Source: an uncultured beta proteobacterium
GTDB lineage: Bacteria > Pseudomonadota > Gammaproteobacteria > Burkholderiales > Burkholderiaceae
DNA: 17,279 nt
Direction of reading: 5' to 3'
Assembly (NCBI GenBank): GCA_903845455.1
Contig: CAIMXN010000282.1
Coordinates: forward strand, 1-17,279
Shown here: in pieces, positions 6,239 to 14,920 of the stretch
How positions within the stretch are numbered: the stretch's first letter is position 1
How the letters are laid out: every line of letters begins with the position of its first letter
Translations under genes and position numbers: made by a program
The notes under the pieces: generated by a model
Seen by the model: the letters and a program-made list of their open reading frames with translations, nothing else
The model's database searches: none
Told to the model about the DNA's origin: nothing

Positions 6239-8407
6239 TCAGTTGGCCAATGGATCTGGACGCATCTGCACTTTAAACACTTTTGGATACATGTCTTTGC
6301 TACCATCACCACTATGAAATGGTGCGCGTGTACCTGTAGTTGTCCAAACTGCACGCCCCTTCCACCCTGCATTGATGTCATCAATACGACCATCGACATT
6401 TTTCGTAAAGAAGCCCAAAGGATAAGGAACACGCAAGGTTACTAACTTGCCATCCACCACAGCAATTAAAGCCTCGCCGCCACTAGAGGATGCAATTGGC
6501 ACATCCTTGCCAAGGCCTAAGGTATTGTATAAATCTACCCAAATATAGTAGGCACCATCAGCGCTACCTTTTGGATCTTTCACATTTTTAAACTGCGGTC
6601 CAGGCAGGCGATATAGAGTCCAGCCTTCCTCGCAATGTTTCCCTTCAGCAGCAGTAGGTCCATTGAGCGGCCCTTTACATTTACTACGATCAAAACTAGC
6701 AATCTGTCCACTGGCTAGAACTGTCCAGGCGACACCCTTAGAGTCGATATCAATGCCACGTGATCCCCAGGTGCCTTCTGGGGACTGATAGATTTCAGCC
6801 AAAGATGTCTTGCTTGGATCAGAGCCAGGATTGAGTCGGATCAAATAACCAGGTTGATCAATGCGAGAGAACCCGACATCCATAGATTGACCCCATATAG
6901 AGTCATCTAATGGGCTAGTCTGAACCGCATAAAAACCAGCATTAATACGCTTATCTTTTTGCGGATCAAGCGGCTGATTTGGTTCTACATATTCATCTCG
7001 CTTGCCATTACCGTTGGTATCGAGCACTAGGGGGGTCCAACCTTGGGACTTTTGCTCATCCTTAGTTTCTAGATACATCTTGGTGTTAAGCCAACCTACA
7101 ACAGTATTAGCAGGACTTCCAGCACTCGTCCATAAGGTGTCATTCTTATCTCGTGCAAAGTAAAGATGGTGAGTGCTAAAACAAGTGCTAATTAAATTCC
7201 ACTCTTTCTTCTTCGTGTCATACATTGTTAACTGACGAGTAGATTCTTTAACAGGCATCACCTTTGCAGAAGGATGATCAGAACCTTCCTTGCAAAAATC
7301 GGGGTTTGCATTTTGACGAATCCGTGCAGCAAACCACATATTCTCTTTTTGATCCCAGATAAGGTTATGGATACTGGTATGTCCATCCCAAATCGGCTCG
7401 TCACCCCAATAGGCTGACTTACCGCGAGGCAGATCGGTAGATGAGTGTGTCTTAGGGTCCAAAAATGGCATCCGAATTTCTGTAGTGGTGTGCTTAATCG
7501 GATCCAAGATAGGCACCAAGTCAGTACTCTCTTCTGGTGAACCCCAAATGAGCCCGTTTGCATTCAGTGTTGGATTTCGTTTATCTGTTGAAATCACATC
7601 ATGCAAATAGTATTTTGGAGAAGACCAGTCCCACATTGTATAAACTGCATTTCTTTCGATCCCTTGTGGTCGAACCGGCTTATCAAATGGCACCTCACCT
7701 TTAGCAATGCGATCAGTCCAATCAGCAAAAATAGATAAAGCCCTATCTGGTCCCAGACGACCTAAGCCCAAGGCCATATTGGCCATACCCTGTCCGGCTT
7801 GAGTGCGATGAGCCCATGCAAGAGTAGAGTCTCCGTTACCCATCTTTGTAAATAGACTAGGTACATCACGTATACCCTTCGAACCAAAAGCATGGCAGGA
7901 TTGGCAAGAATTTTTTACGGTATCAACCCAAAAGTATTGCTTCTTCATGAATGGTGGAATTCCATTGCCCTTATCACCAGTTCCTGGGAATTCGCTGTCT
8001 TTAGGAATATCAATCATTGAATACCAATACATGCCTGGGTAATACTGTGCAGCCGCTTTAGCATTAGGGGCTTGTACTGCTTTTAAATCTAAAACTTGTC
8101 CGGGTTTAGCCTTCACCTTTGCAGAATCTACTAAACCATATCCGCGGACCCAAACTTGATAATTTGCTGGTGGCAACTCAGGGAGTAAAAATCGTCCTTG
8201 ATCATCTGTAATCACAACCTTGGCAAATTTGGTTGGTAGATCTGTGGTTTCAGCAATCACCCAAACTCCTGCCTCTGGTCCCTTTACGCCCTTTACGGAA
8301 CCACCAATATCTCGGGCAGACACATTGACCATGGGAGCGGCCTGTAAGGTGCTCACTAAGCCACAAAGGATTGCTGCCACCGCAGTCTGATAAAAGCTGA
8401 ATTTCAT
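6239..8407 (-). CDS. Exported haem/propeller protein, paralogue 2 (722 aa)
   Basis: 722 residues. A signal peptide (1-23, ending LQA) is followed by a carboxypeptidase-regulatory-like domain (~30-112, with AGVWVIAETTDLP and GRFLLPELPPANYQVWVRGY). A single c-haem motif CQSCH lies at 168-172. The rest (~255-722) is rich in propeller-like strands (WTVLASGQIASFDRSKC, AYYIWVDLYNTLGLG). It contains an EF-hand-like loop DTNGNGKRDE at 463-472 and four cysteines (C372, C409, C577, C592) also present in the paralogue, probably disulfides. The product should be a periplasmic c-type haemoprotein. No known reaction is assigned. The start has GGGAGA about 6 bases upstream. It is roughly four-fifths identical by eye to the 715-residue protein about 4 kb away. 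Membrane proteins follow 18 bases downstream. Confidence 0.85.
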   Translation of the reverse strand: MKFSFYQTAVAAILCGLVSTLQAAPMVNVSARDIGGSVKGVKGPEAGVWVIAETTDLPTKFAKVVITDDQGRFLLPELPPANYQVWVRGYGLVDSAKVKAKPGQVLDLKAVQAPNAKAAAQYYPGMYWYSMIDIPKDSEFPGTGDKGNGIPPFMKKQYFWVDTVKNSCQSCHAFGSKGIRDVPSLFTKMGNGDSTLAWAHRTQAGQGMANMALGLGRLGPDRALSIFADWTDRIAKGEVPFDKPVRPQGIERNAVYTMWDWSSPKYYLHDVISTDKRNPTLNANGLIWGSPEESTDLVPILDPIKHTTTEIRMPFLDPKTHSSTDLPRGKSAYWGDEPIWDGHTSIHNLIWDQKENMWFAARIRQNANPDFCKEGSDHPSAKVMPVKESTRQLTMYDTKKKEWNLISTCFSTHHLYFARDKNDTLWTSAGSPANTVVGWLNTKMYLETKDEQKSQGWTPLVLDTNGNGKRDEYVEPNQPLDPQKDKRINAGFYAVQTSPLDDSIWGQSMDVGFSRIDQPGYLIRLNPGSDPSKTSLAEIYQSPEGTWGSRGIDIDSKGVAWTVLASGQIASFDRSKCKGPLNGPTAAEGKHCEEGWTLYRLPGPQFKNVKDPKGSADGAYYIWVDLYNTLGLGKDVPIASSSGGEALIAVVDGKLVTLRVPYPLGFFTKNVDGRIDDINAGWKGRAVWTTTGTRAPFHSGDGSKDMYPKVFKVQMRPDPLAN

Positions 8408-8445
8408 CTCAGTCTCCCTAATTTTTTTAAATATATCAGTAATTT

Positions 8446-9408
8446 TTATTTTTTGGTAATTGATAATTGCTTGGCAATAAACTGTTTTGCAATCTCACGA
8501 GCCTTATTGGTTCGCTCACTTTCTTTGGCAACCCATTCATGCTCACTATCCTTAAAGAGCACATATTCACAATAGCCTCCAGCTGCTTTGTAGGACCTCG
8601 AAAAATACTCTTGATCCTTAGGCAAAACATTATCGTCAAGCTCACCTTGCATAATCAATAAAGGCGGCAAGCGAGTAAATTCACGGCGATCTAATATTTT
8701 TTGAGGATTCCCTAAATCAATCGTATTCCAGGGCTTAAAGAAGTTCAGATTGTTATTGATCATTGGCTCACGTTTTTTACTCACTGCATTTTCATAACGT
8801 GCCTCTGTATTACTAATGGGTGAGCGCGTCACAATATAGCGAACGACACTCGTTATATCTTTAAAATCCTTAACAGCAAGTGCGTTATAGAGCGCATCGT
8901 TGGGCTTCATGCCCAATAACTCTGCAACATGCCCTCCGCTAGAACTGCCATATAAACCAAGGGTGTCTGGATCACCGCCCCATGCACGAGCATTCGCTTT
9001 TGCCCAACGAATGCCATAGCTAGCATCCTGAATAGCTGCGGGATAAGGAGATTCACCGGCTCGAGTGAGATCAATTGCAATGACTAAGATGCCGCTCGCA
9101 GCAAAGGCTTGATCCATTGGTGCCTCAGCCAAACGATCCTTGTTATTCCAAGCCCCTCCATGAAAATCTAAGAGCACAGGAAAGGGGCCGGCACCTACTG
9201 GCTGATAAATACGCGCCAACAACTGACGACCCTGATCTGTTTCCCGAAATTTCACATCAAAAATTTTCAATGCATATTGGGCACTTGGGTTGTAGTTGGC
9301 AGCGCGCGTTTCGCCTGATTCCTGAGATACAGCAAAAGCAGTTCCTATCACAAAATATGCTTGAGCTAAGTATAAGAGGGCTAAACCGATGAGTAACTTT
9401 TTAAACAT
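8446..9408 (-). CDS. Alpha/beta hydrolase, esterase/lipase-like (HGG type)
   Basis: 320 residues with an N-terminal hydrophobic segment (~4-26) acting as signal peptide or membrane anchor. The core shows the oxyanion motif HGGAW at 83-87, the nucleophile elbow GSSSG at 154-158 (Ser156), an acid in GELDDNV (D258 or D259) and His290 in DSEHEW. This matches the acetyl-esterase/BD-FAE group of alpha/beta hydrolases, so it probably cleaves an ester of a small organic molecule outside the cytoplasm. It lies between the Tat-type hydrolase gene (51 bases upstream) and the 722-residue haem/propeller gene (38 bases downstream). Shine-Dalgarno support is weak (AAGG 11 bases away), but the ATG directly precedes the export signal. 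Confidence 0.88.
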   Translation of the reverse strand: MFKKLLIGLALLYLAQAYFVIGTAFAVSQESGETRAANYNPSAQYALKIFDVKFRETDQGRQLLARIYQPVGAGPFPVLLDFHGGAWNNKDRLAEAPMDQAFAASGILVIAIDLTRAGESPYPAAIQDASYGIRWAKANARAWGGDPDTLGLYGSSSGGHVAELLGMKPNDALYNALAVKDFKDITSVVRYIVTRSPISNTEARYENAVSKKREPMINNNLNFFKPWNTIDLGNPQKILDRREFTRLPPLLIMQGELDDNVLPKDQEYFSRSYKAAGGYCEYVLFKDSEHEWVAKESERTNKAREIAKQFIAKQLSITKK

Positions 9409-9459
9409 ATTGATTTACGCCTTCATTGTGCAAAATAAATCTATCTTCTTATTGAAATA

Positions 9460-10542
9460 CTACCCACGATAAACTGGTTTTGGCTGACTAAAGAAGCCAT
9501 CTAAAACATGATATGCAATGGCTACATTGCGCTCCTGAAAGCTAGCATGCGCAATACCAGGCATCACTGAAAACTGCTTATCTGGACTTGGAATTTTGGC
9601 AAAAAAGTTTAAGAGATCCTGAAAGCCAGCAATACCATCATATTGACCACGCATGATTAACGTCGGCATCACCATCTTTTCTGGATCGACTACCGGCAAA
9701 TTCGCTGACATATCGTAATAAGTACCTGTTGGCATTGAGCTATCCAAAGCCAAGATCGCATTAGCAAATGCATCTACTACCACGGGATCTGCAGTGCCAG
9801 CATGATCTCTGGTAAATACGCTACTAATCATTGCTTTATCAACTGGGCGACGATTGTTTGACTCCCATTGCGCTAAGCGCTTGCGTCTTTCTGCCAAAGT
9901 GGCGCTACCCTCGCCGGTCCAAACAAAAGCATCTAAAGCAATTCTAGCGACCTTCGTAGGATATTGTTGCGCATAGCCTGCAGCACGCAGTGACCCAGAA
10001 GAAATGCCGTACAACATGATGCTAGATTGGCTAGTCAGCCTAAGAATTTCAGGAATAACAGCTTCTAGATCCTGAATTCCATTGGCAATATTAAAATTAA
10101 TTTGACGACTTTTATCAGAGCGCCCATAACCTTCGTGATCAAGAGACCAGGTGTCATAACCTAACCTAGCAAATGTATCCATCGCTGAGTACTCTGGCTT
10201 TCCTGGAATCTGCAAATCAAAAGTTGGCGTTCCCGCCATGGAAGATCCATGGATGAATAAAATCACCCCTTTAGACGTATTACCAATAATCCGTTTGCGC
10301 CACATAAACAAGCGGATATTTTGCGCATCTATCTTACGATTGACCCAATACTCTTTGCCCTCAATCAGATTATTTGCAGGAGATTTCTTAGCTGGCGCCC
10401 CTTGGGCAAAGGAGAGGTTTGTCACAAAAGCGCTGGGCGCTAAACCCAGCAAAGCCAAGTAGCGACGTCTCAGCTTGGAAGGCTCTTGTGAATTATTGTT
10501 GATGTTTTCTTCTGGATGCATATTCACTCTCTTGAGATTCAT
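9460..10542 (-). CDS. Alpha/beta hydrolase with twin-arginine-like signal
   Basis: 360 residues. The N-terminus has three arginines (R25-R27, KLRRRYLALLG) then a hydrophobic stretch to ~46, fitting a Tat signal with cleavage near SFAQG. Catalytic features are HGSS at 98-101 (oxyanion), GISSG at 179-183 (Ser181), D302 in GQYDGI and H332 in GIAHASF, all typical of the alpha/beta hydrolase fold. DHEGYGRSDKS is typical of the epoxide hydrolase/haloperoxidase-like branch. It probably hydrolyses a small organic substrate in the periplasm, possibly already folded in the cytoplasm if Tat is used. The first ATG (10542) is 6 bases after the Vgb-like gene stop but has no clear ribosome site; ATG 10521, with AAGAGAG just upstream, is a fair alternative giving 353 residues. 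Confidence 0.87.
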   Translation of the reverse strand: MNLKRVNMHPEENINNNSQEPSKLRRRYLALLGLAPSAFVTNLSFAQGAPAKKSPANNLIEGKEYWVNRKIDAQNIRLFMWRKRIIGNTSKGVILFIHGSSMAGTPTFDLQIPGKPEYSAMDTFARLGYDTWSLDHEGYGRSDKSRQINFNIANGIQDLEAVIPEILRLTSQSSIMLYGISSGSLRAAGYAQQYPTKVARIALDAFVWTGEGSATLAERRKRLAQWESNNRRPVDKAMISSVFTRDHAGTADPVVVDAFANAILALDSSMPTGTYYDMSANLPVVDPEKMVMPTLIMRGQYDGIAGFQDLLNFFAKIPSPDKQFSVMPGIAHASFQERNVAIAYHVLDGFFSQPKPVYRG

Positions 10543-10548
10543 TCTGCG

Positions 10549-12192
10549 TTATTGAAGTGTCTCTACTTTAATAACCGAGGCGCCGTGATTGCTGCCCACC
10601 CAAAAAATAGGTTCAGGGGCATCATCTTGTACAAAGACTCGACGCACATTAGTCGACTTAGGAAGGAGATACTCAATAAACTGGTTATTTTGAAGATTAA
10701 GACGCGCGATCTTATCTGTCGTCATTGAACCGGTCCAAACGTAATTATTGCGATCCTTCATAGCGTCATATGGGGCAGAATATGGCGTTGGTACCGGCCA
10801 CTCTTTCATCTCGCCAGTCTTGGTATCGAGCATTCCAATCTTGTGCCCACGATATTCACCAACCCACAAACGATCCTGGTCATCCATCGTACCGCGACGC
10901 GGTGATGCCAGCTTAGTGGGAAAGCTATAGAAAGTAATGGCGCCCGTCTTGGCATCTATACGTCCAATTTCTTGCTGTCTAAAATCAGTAAAGAACGCAT
11001 TATTCTTAGAGTCAGAAATGACATCATAAATATTGTGCTGCTCCTTAGAATCTTTAAAAGGAGTCCATGTTTCAACTTCCCCGGTCTTAATATCAAAGCG
11101 ATGCACCCCCGCAAAACCACTGTTTTGGGCCCACACCTTACCATCTATATTCCGGTTATAAGGCGCCACTTGATTCAACTGGGTAGAGGGCAAATTGTCT
11201 TTAGGGGCTGGCCGGAAATATTCAAACTTCTCCGTACTAGGGTCAAAGCGAGCTATGGCAGCTTGATACATATTGCCAATCCAAAGTTGACCATCTCGAT
11301 CCTCGCGAATGGCTAAGATCCCTTTTGGAAAATCAGGTTTCGATACTTCAACTGCATACTCTTTCACGATCCCAGTCGCCTGATCCATGCGACCAATAAT
11401 TTGCTCACCAAAACTAGAATACCAAACCTGTCCAGTCTTAGTGACAATCACATCATGTGGCTGCAATAGCGGCCGTGGTAATCCATATTCGGTATAAATT
11501 ACTTTAGTAGCCTCACCGCTAGGTCTTGAAAAAGTCTGCAGTGGATAAGTCCAGCGAGTACGATCATGCAAATTGATTTGGGCTAAAAATTCACCCATTT
11601 CACGATAAATATTGACCCGATCTTCGCCCTGCTCCTCCATTAGGCGAGCGCCCTTTCGCATCTGAGGAGCGCCGGGCATGCTCTGATTCACATAACTTTG
11701 CATTCGAGGAAGCACGATCGTTAAAAATTCTTCACTACTGTACTTAGACTTCACAACACGCTCAAGAGTATGACAAGTCACGCAGGTTAATAAGGCACGT
11801 TTTTCTCGCTCAGACCCGGGCATACTCGCCATCCACTCGGCATTGGTTAACTGCCCTGAGATATCTTTGACAGATATCAATGTTAAATTGGCGCTGCTAG
11901 TCTGCTGACTGGTAATGTTGACTGTTTTTTTAGCGGATAATTCATACCCAACAGCCCGAATAGAAATTTCATAAGAACCGGCAGGTAGTCTTGTTTTCGG
12001 GAATTGATATTCACCACGTTGATTGGAGACCACAGAGGTGGTGATGGTGGACTGGAGGCGCTTAGCACTCACAACCACCCCTTCCATCAAACCTTCTGCC
12101 GAAGACTTCACCGTTCCCTGAAGTGCAATATTTTCAGTCGCAAAAGAAGAGCTTGATAGCAGCAGAAAAAAGGTCACTAGAAAATACTTCAT
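10549..12192 (-). CDS. Exported Vgb-like propeller with c-haem motif
   Basis: 547 residues from ATG 12192, which is followed at once by a signal peptide (MKYFLVTFFLLLSSSSFA). The frame also opens at TTG 12237, but that would bury the signal. Domains: carboxypeptidase-regulatory-like at ~23-105 (GEYQFPKTRLPAGSYEISIR), a cytochrome-like region with CVTCH at 137-141, then from ~235 at least six repeats of the form xxWxG...IxRxDxxTGxxxEY (for example at ~252-280, 300-328, 350-378, 438-466). These match the seven-bladed virginiamycin B lyase (Vgb) propeller. Despite the resemblance, antibiotic inactivation is not implied; with a haem, a periplasmic redox or binding role is more likely. It lies between the small cytochrome gene and the Tat-type hydrolase gene. 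Confidence 0.88.
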   Translation of the reverse strand: MKYFLVTFFLLLSSSSFATENIALQGTVKSSAEGLMEGVVVSAKRLQSTITTSVVSNQRGEYQFPKTRLPAGSYEISIRAVGYELSAKKTVNITSQQTSSANLTLISVKDISGQLTNAEWMASMPGSEREKRALLTCVTCHTLERVVKSKYSSEEFLTIVLPRMQSYVNQSMPGAPQMRKGARLMEEQGEDRVNIYREMGEFLAQINLHDRTRWTYPLQTFSRPSGEATKVIYTEYGLPRPLLQPHDVIVTKTGQVWYSSFGEQIIGRMDQATGIVKEYAVEVSKPDFPKGILAIREDRDGQLWIGNMYQAAIARFDPSTEKFEYFRPAPKDNLPSTQLNQVAPYNRNIDGKVWAQNSGFAGVHRFDIKTGEVETWTPFKDSKEQHNIYDVISDSKNNAFFTDFRQQEIGRIDAKTGAITFYSFPTKLASPRRGTMDDQDRLWVGEYRGHKIGMLDTKTGEMKEWPVPTPYSAPYDAMKDRNNYVWTGSMTTDKIARLNLQNNQFIEYLLPKSTNVRRVFVQDDAPEPIFWVGSNHGASVIKVETLQ

Positions 12193-12294
12193 TGCGAATC
12201 CCATGGCTTGATTTAGAGCCCTATATTCCGAGAACAACTACCATTTTCTTTTTATTAGGTAATCAAGCAAGTTCAGCCAATTCGAGGACGCCCA

Positions 12295-12627
12295 TTACTG
12301 CGCAGGAGCGCCCTTTAACACCCAGGTCACCAAGGTATTTAAAGATTCGTCGCTTAACTGAGGATGCGCCGGCATTGGTATACGACCCCAAGTCCCAGCA
12401 CCCCCTTTTTTTACTTTTTGCATCAACATCTCTAACGCCCTTGGCTGGTCCTTATACTTTTCTGCAACTTCTTGGTAGCCAGGACCAACCAACTTACCGT
12501 CAGCTTTATGACAGGCCATGCAACCACTCTGATTTGCTAACGCAGCTGCAGCTTGATTAGACTGCGCAAAAGAGGATTGAGCCATCCATAAGGCAAGACT
12601 TACGAGAAAGAAAATGATTTTTTTCAT
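12295..12627 (-). CDS. Small class I c-type cytochrome
   Basis: 110 residues. A signal peptide (1-21, ending SFA) precedes a mature domain of about 90 residues, the size of cytochrome c551/c5 proteins. CMACH at 36-40 binds haem, and GPGYQEVAEKY at ~48-58 is the usual following helix. IPMPAHP supplies the probable axial Met85, and LVTWVLKGA is the C-terminal helix. It is a soluble periplasmic electron carrier, plausibly shuttling electrons from the neighbouring haem/propeller proteins to the membrane. It starts 21 bases after the 715-residue gene and has no good Shine-Dalgarno, so coupling is likely. About 100 bases separate it from the Vgb-like gene, with no hairpin or convincing promoter seen. 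Confidence 0.93.
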   Translation of the reverse strand: MKKIIFFLVSLALWMAQSSFAQSNQAAAALANQSGCMACHKADGKLVGPGYQEVAEKYKDQPRALEMLMQKVKKGGAGTWGRIPMPAHPQLSDESLNTLVTWVLKGAPAQ

Positions 12628-12648
12628 ATCAAAATATTCTGGTTGAGA

Positions 12649-14796
12649 TTAATTTGCCAAAGGGTTGGGGCGCATTTGCACTTTAAATACTTTTGGATAC
12701 ATATCTTTGCTGCCGTCTCCACTGTGAAATGGTGTTCGAGTTCCGGTAGTAGTCCAAACACCACGGCCCTTCCAACCCGCATTGGCATCGTCAATACGTC
12801 CATCCACGTTCTTAGTAAAGAAGGCCATTGGATAAGGGACGTGCAAATTCACTAGCTTACCATTCACAACTGCAATCAGAGCCTCGCCACCATTGGAGGA
12901 GGCAATCGGAACATCTTTGCCTAAGCCAAGCGTATTGTGCAAATCAACCCAAATATAGTAGGCGCCATCTGCACTACCCTTGGGATCCATACCCTTAAAT
13001 TGAGGCCCAGGCAAGCGATACAAAGTCCAGCCCTCTTGGCATTGTTTACCTTCAGCAGTGCTTGGTCCATTTAATGGGCCTTTGCACTTGCTGCGATCAA
13101 AGCTACCGATATGACCGCTAGATAGAACGGTCCATACAACACCTTTGGAATCGACATCCAAACCTCTTGGCCCAAAAGTTCCTTCGGGAGATTGATAAAT
13201 TTCCACTAACGCAGTATTGCTAGGATCAGATCCTGGATTCAAACGAATCAAATAACCGGGCTGATCGATTCTTGAAAAACCAACGTCCATCGCCTGACCC
13301 CAAATAGCATCATCTACTGGGCTAGGCTGCACTCCGTAGAATGCAGCCATCACGCGCTTATCTTTGTTTGGATCCAAAGGCTGATTTGCCTCTATCCATT
13401 CATCGCGTTTGCCATTGCCATTGGTATCAATGATTAATGGCGTCCATCCTTGAGATACCTTTTCATCACGAGTCTCAAAGTATTTCTTAGTATTGAGCCA
13501 TCCCACAACACCACTATTTGGTGGGCCCGCACTTGTCCATAAAGTATTGTTGGCATCGTGTCCGAAATAGACGTGGTGCGTACTAAAACAAGTATTAATT
13601 AAAGCCCACTCTTTTGTTTTTGGATCGTACATGCTAATTTGGCGCAACGATTCATTCAGAGGCACCACCTTAGCGGAAGGATGATCTGATCCAGCCTTAC
13701 AAAAATCGGGGTTAGGTACTGGACGAATTCGAGCTGCAAACCACATTCTTCCAACTTCATCCATGATGTGGTTATGAATACTACTTTGACCGTCCCAAAT
13801 CGGTTCGTCGCCCCAATATGCTGAAGGGCCTCGTGGCGCTCCAGTAGATGAAGGTGTCTTTGGATCCAACACAGGCATGCGCACAGATGATGCAATATTT
13901 TTTACTGGGTCGAGCGTTGGAACTAAATTAGTGCTTTCCTCAGGCGCACCCCAAATAAGACCATTAGCGTTAACGGTGGGGTTACGTTTATCTGTAGACA
14001 TTGCATCATGCATATAGAACTTAGGTGTTGACCAGTCCCACATGCTGTAAACCGCATTTCGTTCGAGTCCTGTTGGACGCTCTGGTTTAGCAAATGGCAA
14101 TTCACCCTTTGCAATTCGATCGGTCCAATCTGCGTATAAAGAAAGTCCCTTATCTGGACCCAGGCGCCCAAGCACTAAAGCCATATAACCCATTGCCTGA
14201 CCGGCTTGAGTACGATGAGCCCAGGCAGTGAATGAATCACCATTACCCATTTTCGTAAAAAATTCTGGCACCTGACGAATTCCCTTAGAGCCAAGCGCGT
14301 GACAAGACTGGCAACCATTCTTGACGGTATCCACCCAGTAATGCTGCTGCTTCATAAAGGTTGGAATACCATTGCCTTTTTCGCCCGTTCCCGGAAATTC
14401 ACTAGCCTTTGGAATCTCGAGCATGGAATACCAATACATACCAGGGTAATACTCTGCTGCTGCTTTTGCATTAGGTGCAATTACCGCCTTGAGATTTAAA
14501 GAGGCACCAGGCTTTGCGCTTACCTTAGAAGAATCAACCAAGCCATAACCACGAACCCACACTTGATAGTTAGCGCTTGGTAATTCTGGGATTAAGAATC
14601 GGCCCTGATCATCGGTTACAACAATCTTGGTAAATTTTGTAGGAAGGTCAGTTGTTTCAGCTATCACCCAAACACCAGCCTCAAGACCTTTGCTACTTTT
14701 AACAACCCCAGAAATATCTGAAGCAGCAATAGCAAATAATGGGCTTGAGGCAATGCAAATAGCCACAAACACCAAACGCAAATATGATTGGCGCAT
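12649..14796 (-). CDS. Exported haem/propeller protein, paralogue 1 (715 aa)
   Basis: 715 residues, first gene of the long unit. A signal peptide (~1-25), a carboxypeptidase-regulatory-like domain (~27-105), CQSCH at 162-166, the EF-hand-like loop DTNGNGKRDE at 457-466 and a propeller-like C-terminal half are in the same order as in the 722-residue paralogue, and the last residues (KVFKVQMRP) are identical. The four extra cysteines (C366, C403, C571, C586) are conserved. Differences are spread evenly and, at the DNA level, mostly at third codon positions, so the duplication is old and both copies have been kept under selection. AGGAG lies 5 bases before the ATG. The product should be a periplasmic haemoprotein; the reaction and substrate are unknown. 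The small cytochrome gene follows after 21 bases. Confidence 0.86.
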   Translation of the reverse strand: MRQSYLRLVFVAICIASSPLFAIAASDISGVVKSSKGLEAGVWVIAETTDLPTKFTKIVVTDDQGRFLIPELPSANYQVWVRGYGLVDSSKVSAKPGASLNLKAVIAPNAKAAAEYYPGMYWYSMLEIPKASEFPGTGEKGNGIPTFMKQQHYWVDTVKNGCQSCHALGSKGIRQVPEFFTKMGNGDSFTAWAHRTQAGQAMGYMALVLGRLGPDKGLSLYADWTDRIAKGELPFAKPERPTGLERNAVYSMWDWSTPKFYMHDAMSTDKRNPTVNANGLIWGAPEESTNLVPTLDPVKNIASSVRMPVLDPKTPSSTGAPRGPSAYWGDEPIWDGQSSIHNHIMDEVGRMWFAARIRPVPNPDFCKAGSDHPSAKVVPLNESLRQISMYDPKTKEWALINTCFSTHHVYFGHDANNTLWTSAGPPNSGVVGWLNTKKYFETRDEKVSQGWTPLIIDTNGNGKRDEWIEANQPLDPNKDKRVMAAFYGVQPSPVDDAIWGQAMDVGFSRIDQPGYLIRLNPGSDPSNTALVEIYQSPEGTFGPRGLDVDSKGVVWTVLSSGHIGSFDRSKCKGPLNGPSTAEGKQCQEGWTLYRLPGPQFKGMDPKGSADGAYYIWVDLHNTLGLGKDVPIASSNGGEALIAVVNGKLVNLHVPYPMAFFTKNVDGRIDDANAGWKGRGVWTTTGTRTPFHSGDGSKDMYPKVFKVQMRPNPLAN

Positions 14797-14920
14797 CTTG
14801 TCTCCTAATGTCTTTATTGAACTTCTTTTGTAGTGGAAATAATATAACCTACGCGCTAGCCCAAATTTAATGACAAGTACTAGGGTTTACGCTCCCCCGG
14901 ACTGATGAATGGGGTAGGCT
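14797..14920 (-). promoter_or_regulatory. Probable promoter region of the long unit
   Basis: This gap follows a terminator and precedes the first gene of the long unit, so a promoter is expected. On the minus strand TATATTAT (14846-14839) is a fair -10. The only good -35-like TTGTCA (14876-14871) is 24 bases away, too far for a standard sigma-70 promoter, so I cannot fix the hexamers. AGGAG at 14806-14802 is the ribosome site. No operator-like palindrome stands out. Confidence 0.35.

Noticed and set aside
10549..12192. Streptogramin resistance by a virginiamycin B lyase
   Set aside because: Only the propeller resembles Vgb; the protein is exported, carries a c-haem motif and sits in a catabolic-looking unit.
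12193..12237. TTG 12237 (or ATG 12204) as the start of the Vgb-like gene
   Set aside because: No Shine-Dalgarno; it would place 15 (or 4) residues before a clear signal peptide that begins at ATG 12192.
12123..12560. 145-residue plus-strand reading frame across the cytochrome gene
   Set aside because: Antisense to a certain c-type cytochrome and a signal peptide; no ribosome site or recognisable domain.
12649..14796. Carboxypeptidase activity of the ~720-residue proteins
   Set aside because: Only the non-catalytic regulatory-like beta-sandwich is present; no zinc carboxypeptidase catalytic domain is visible.
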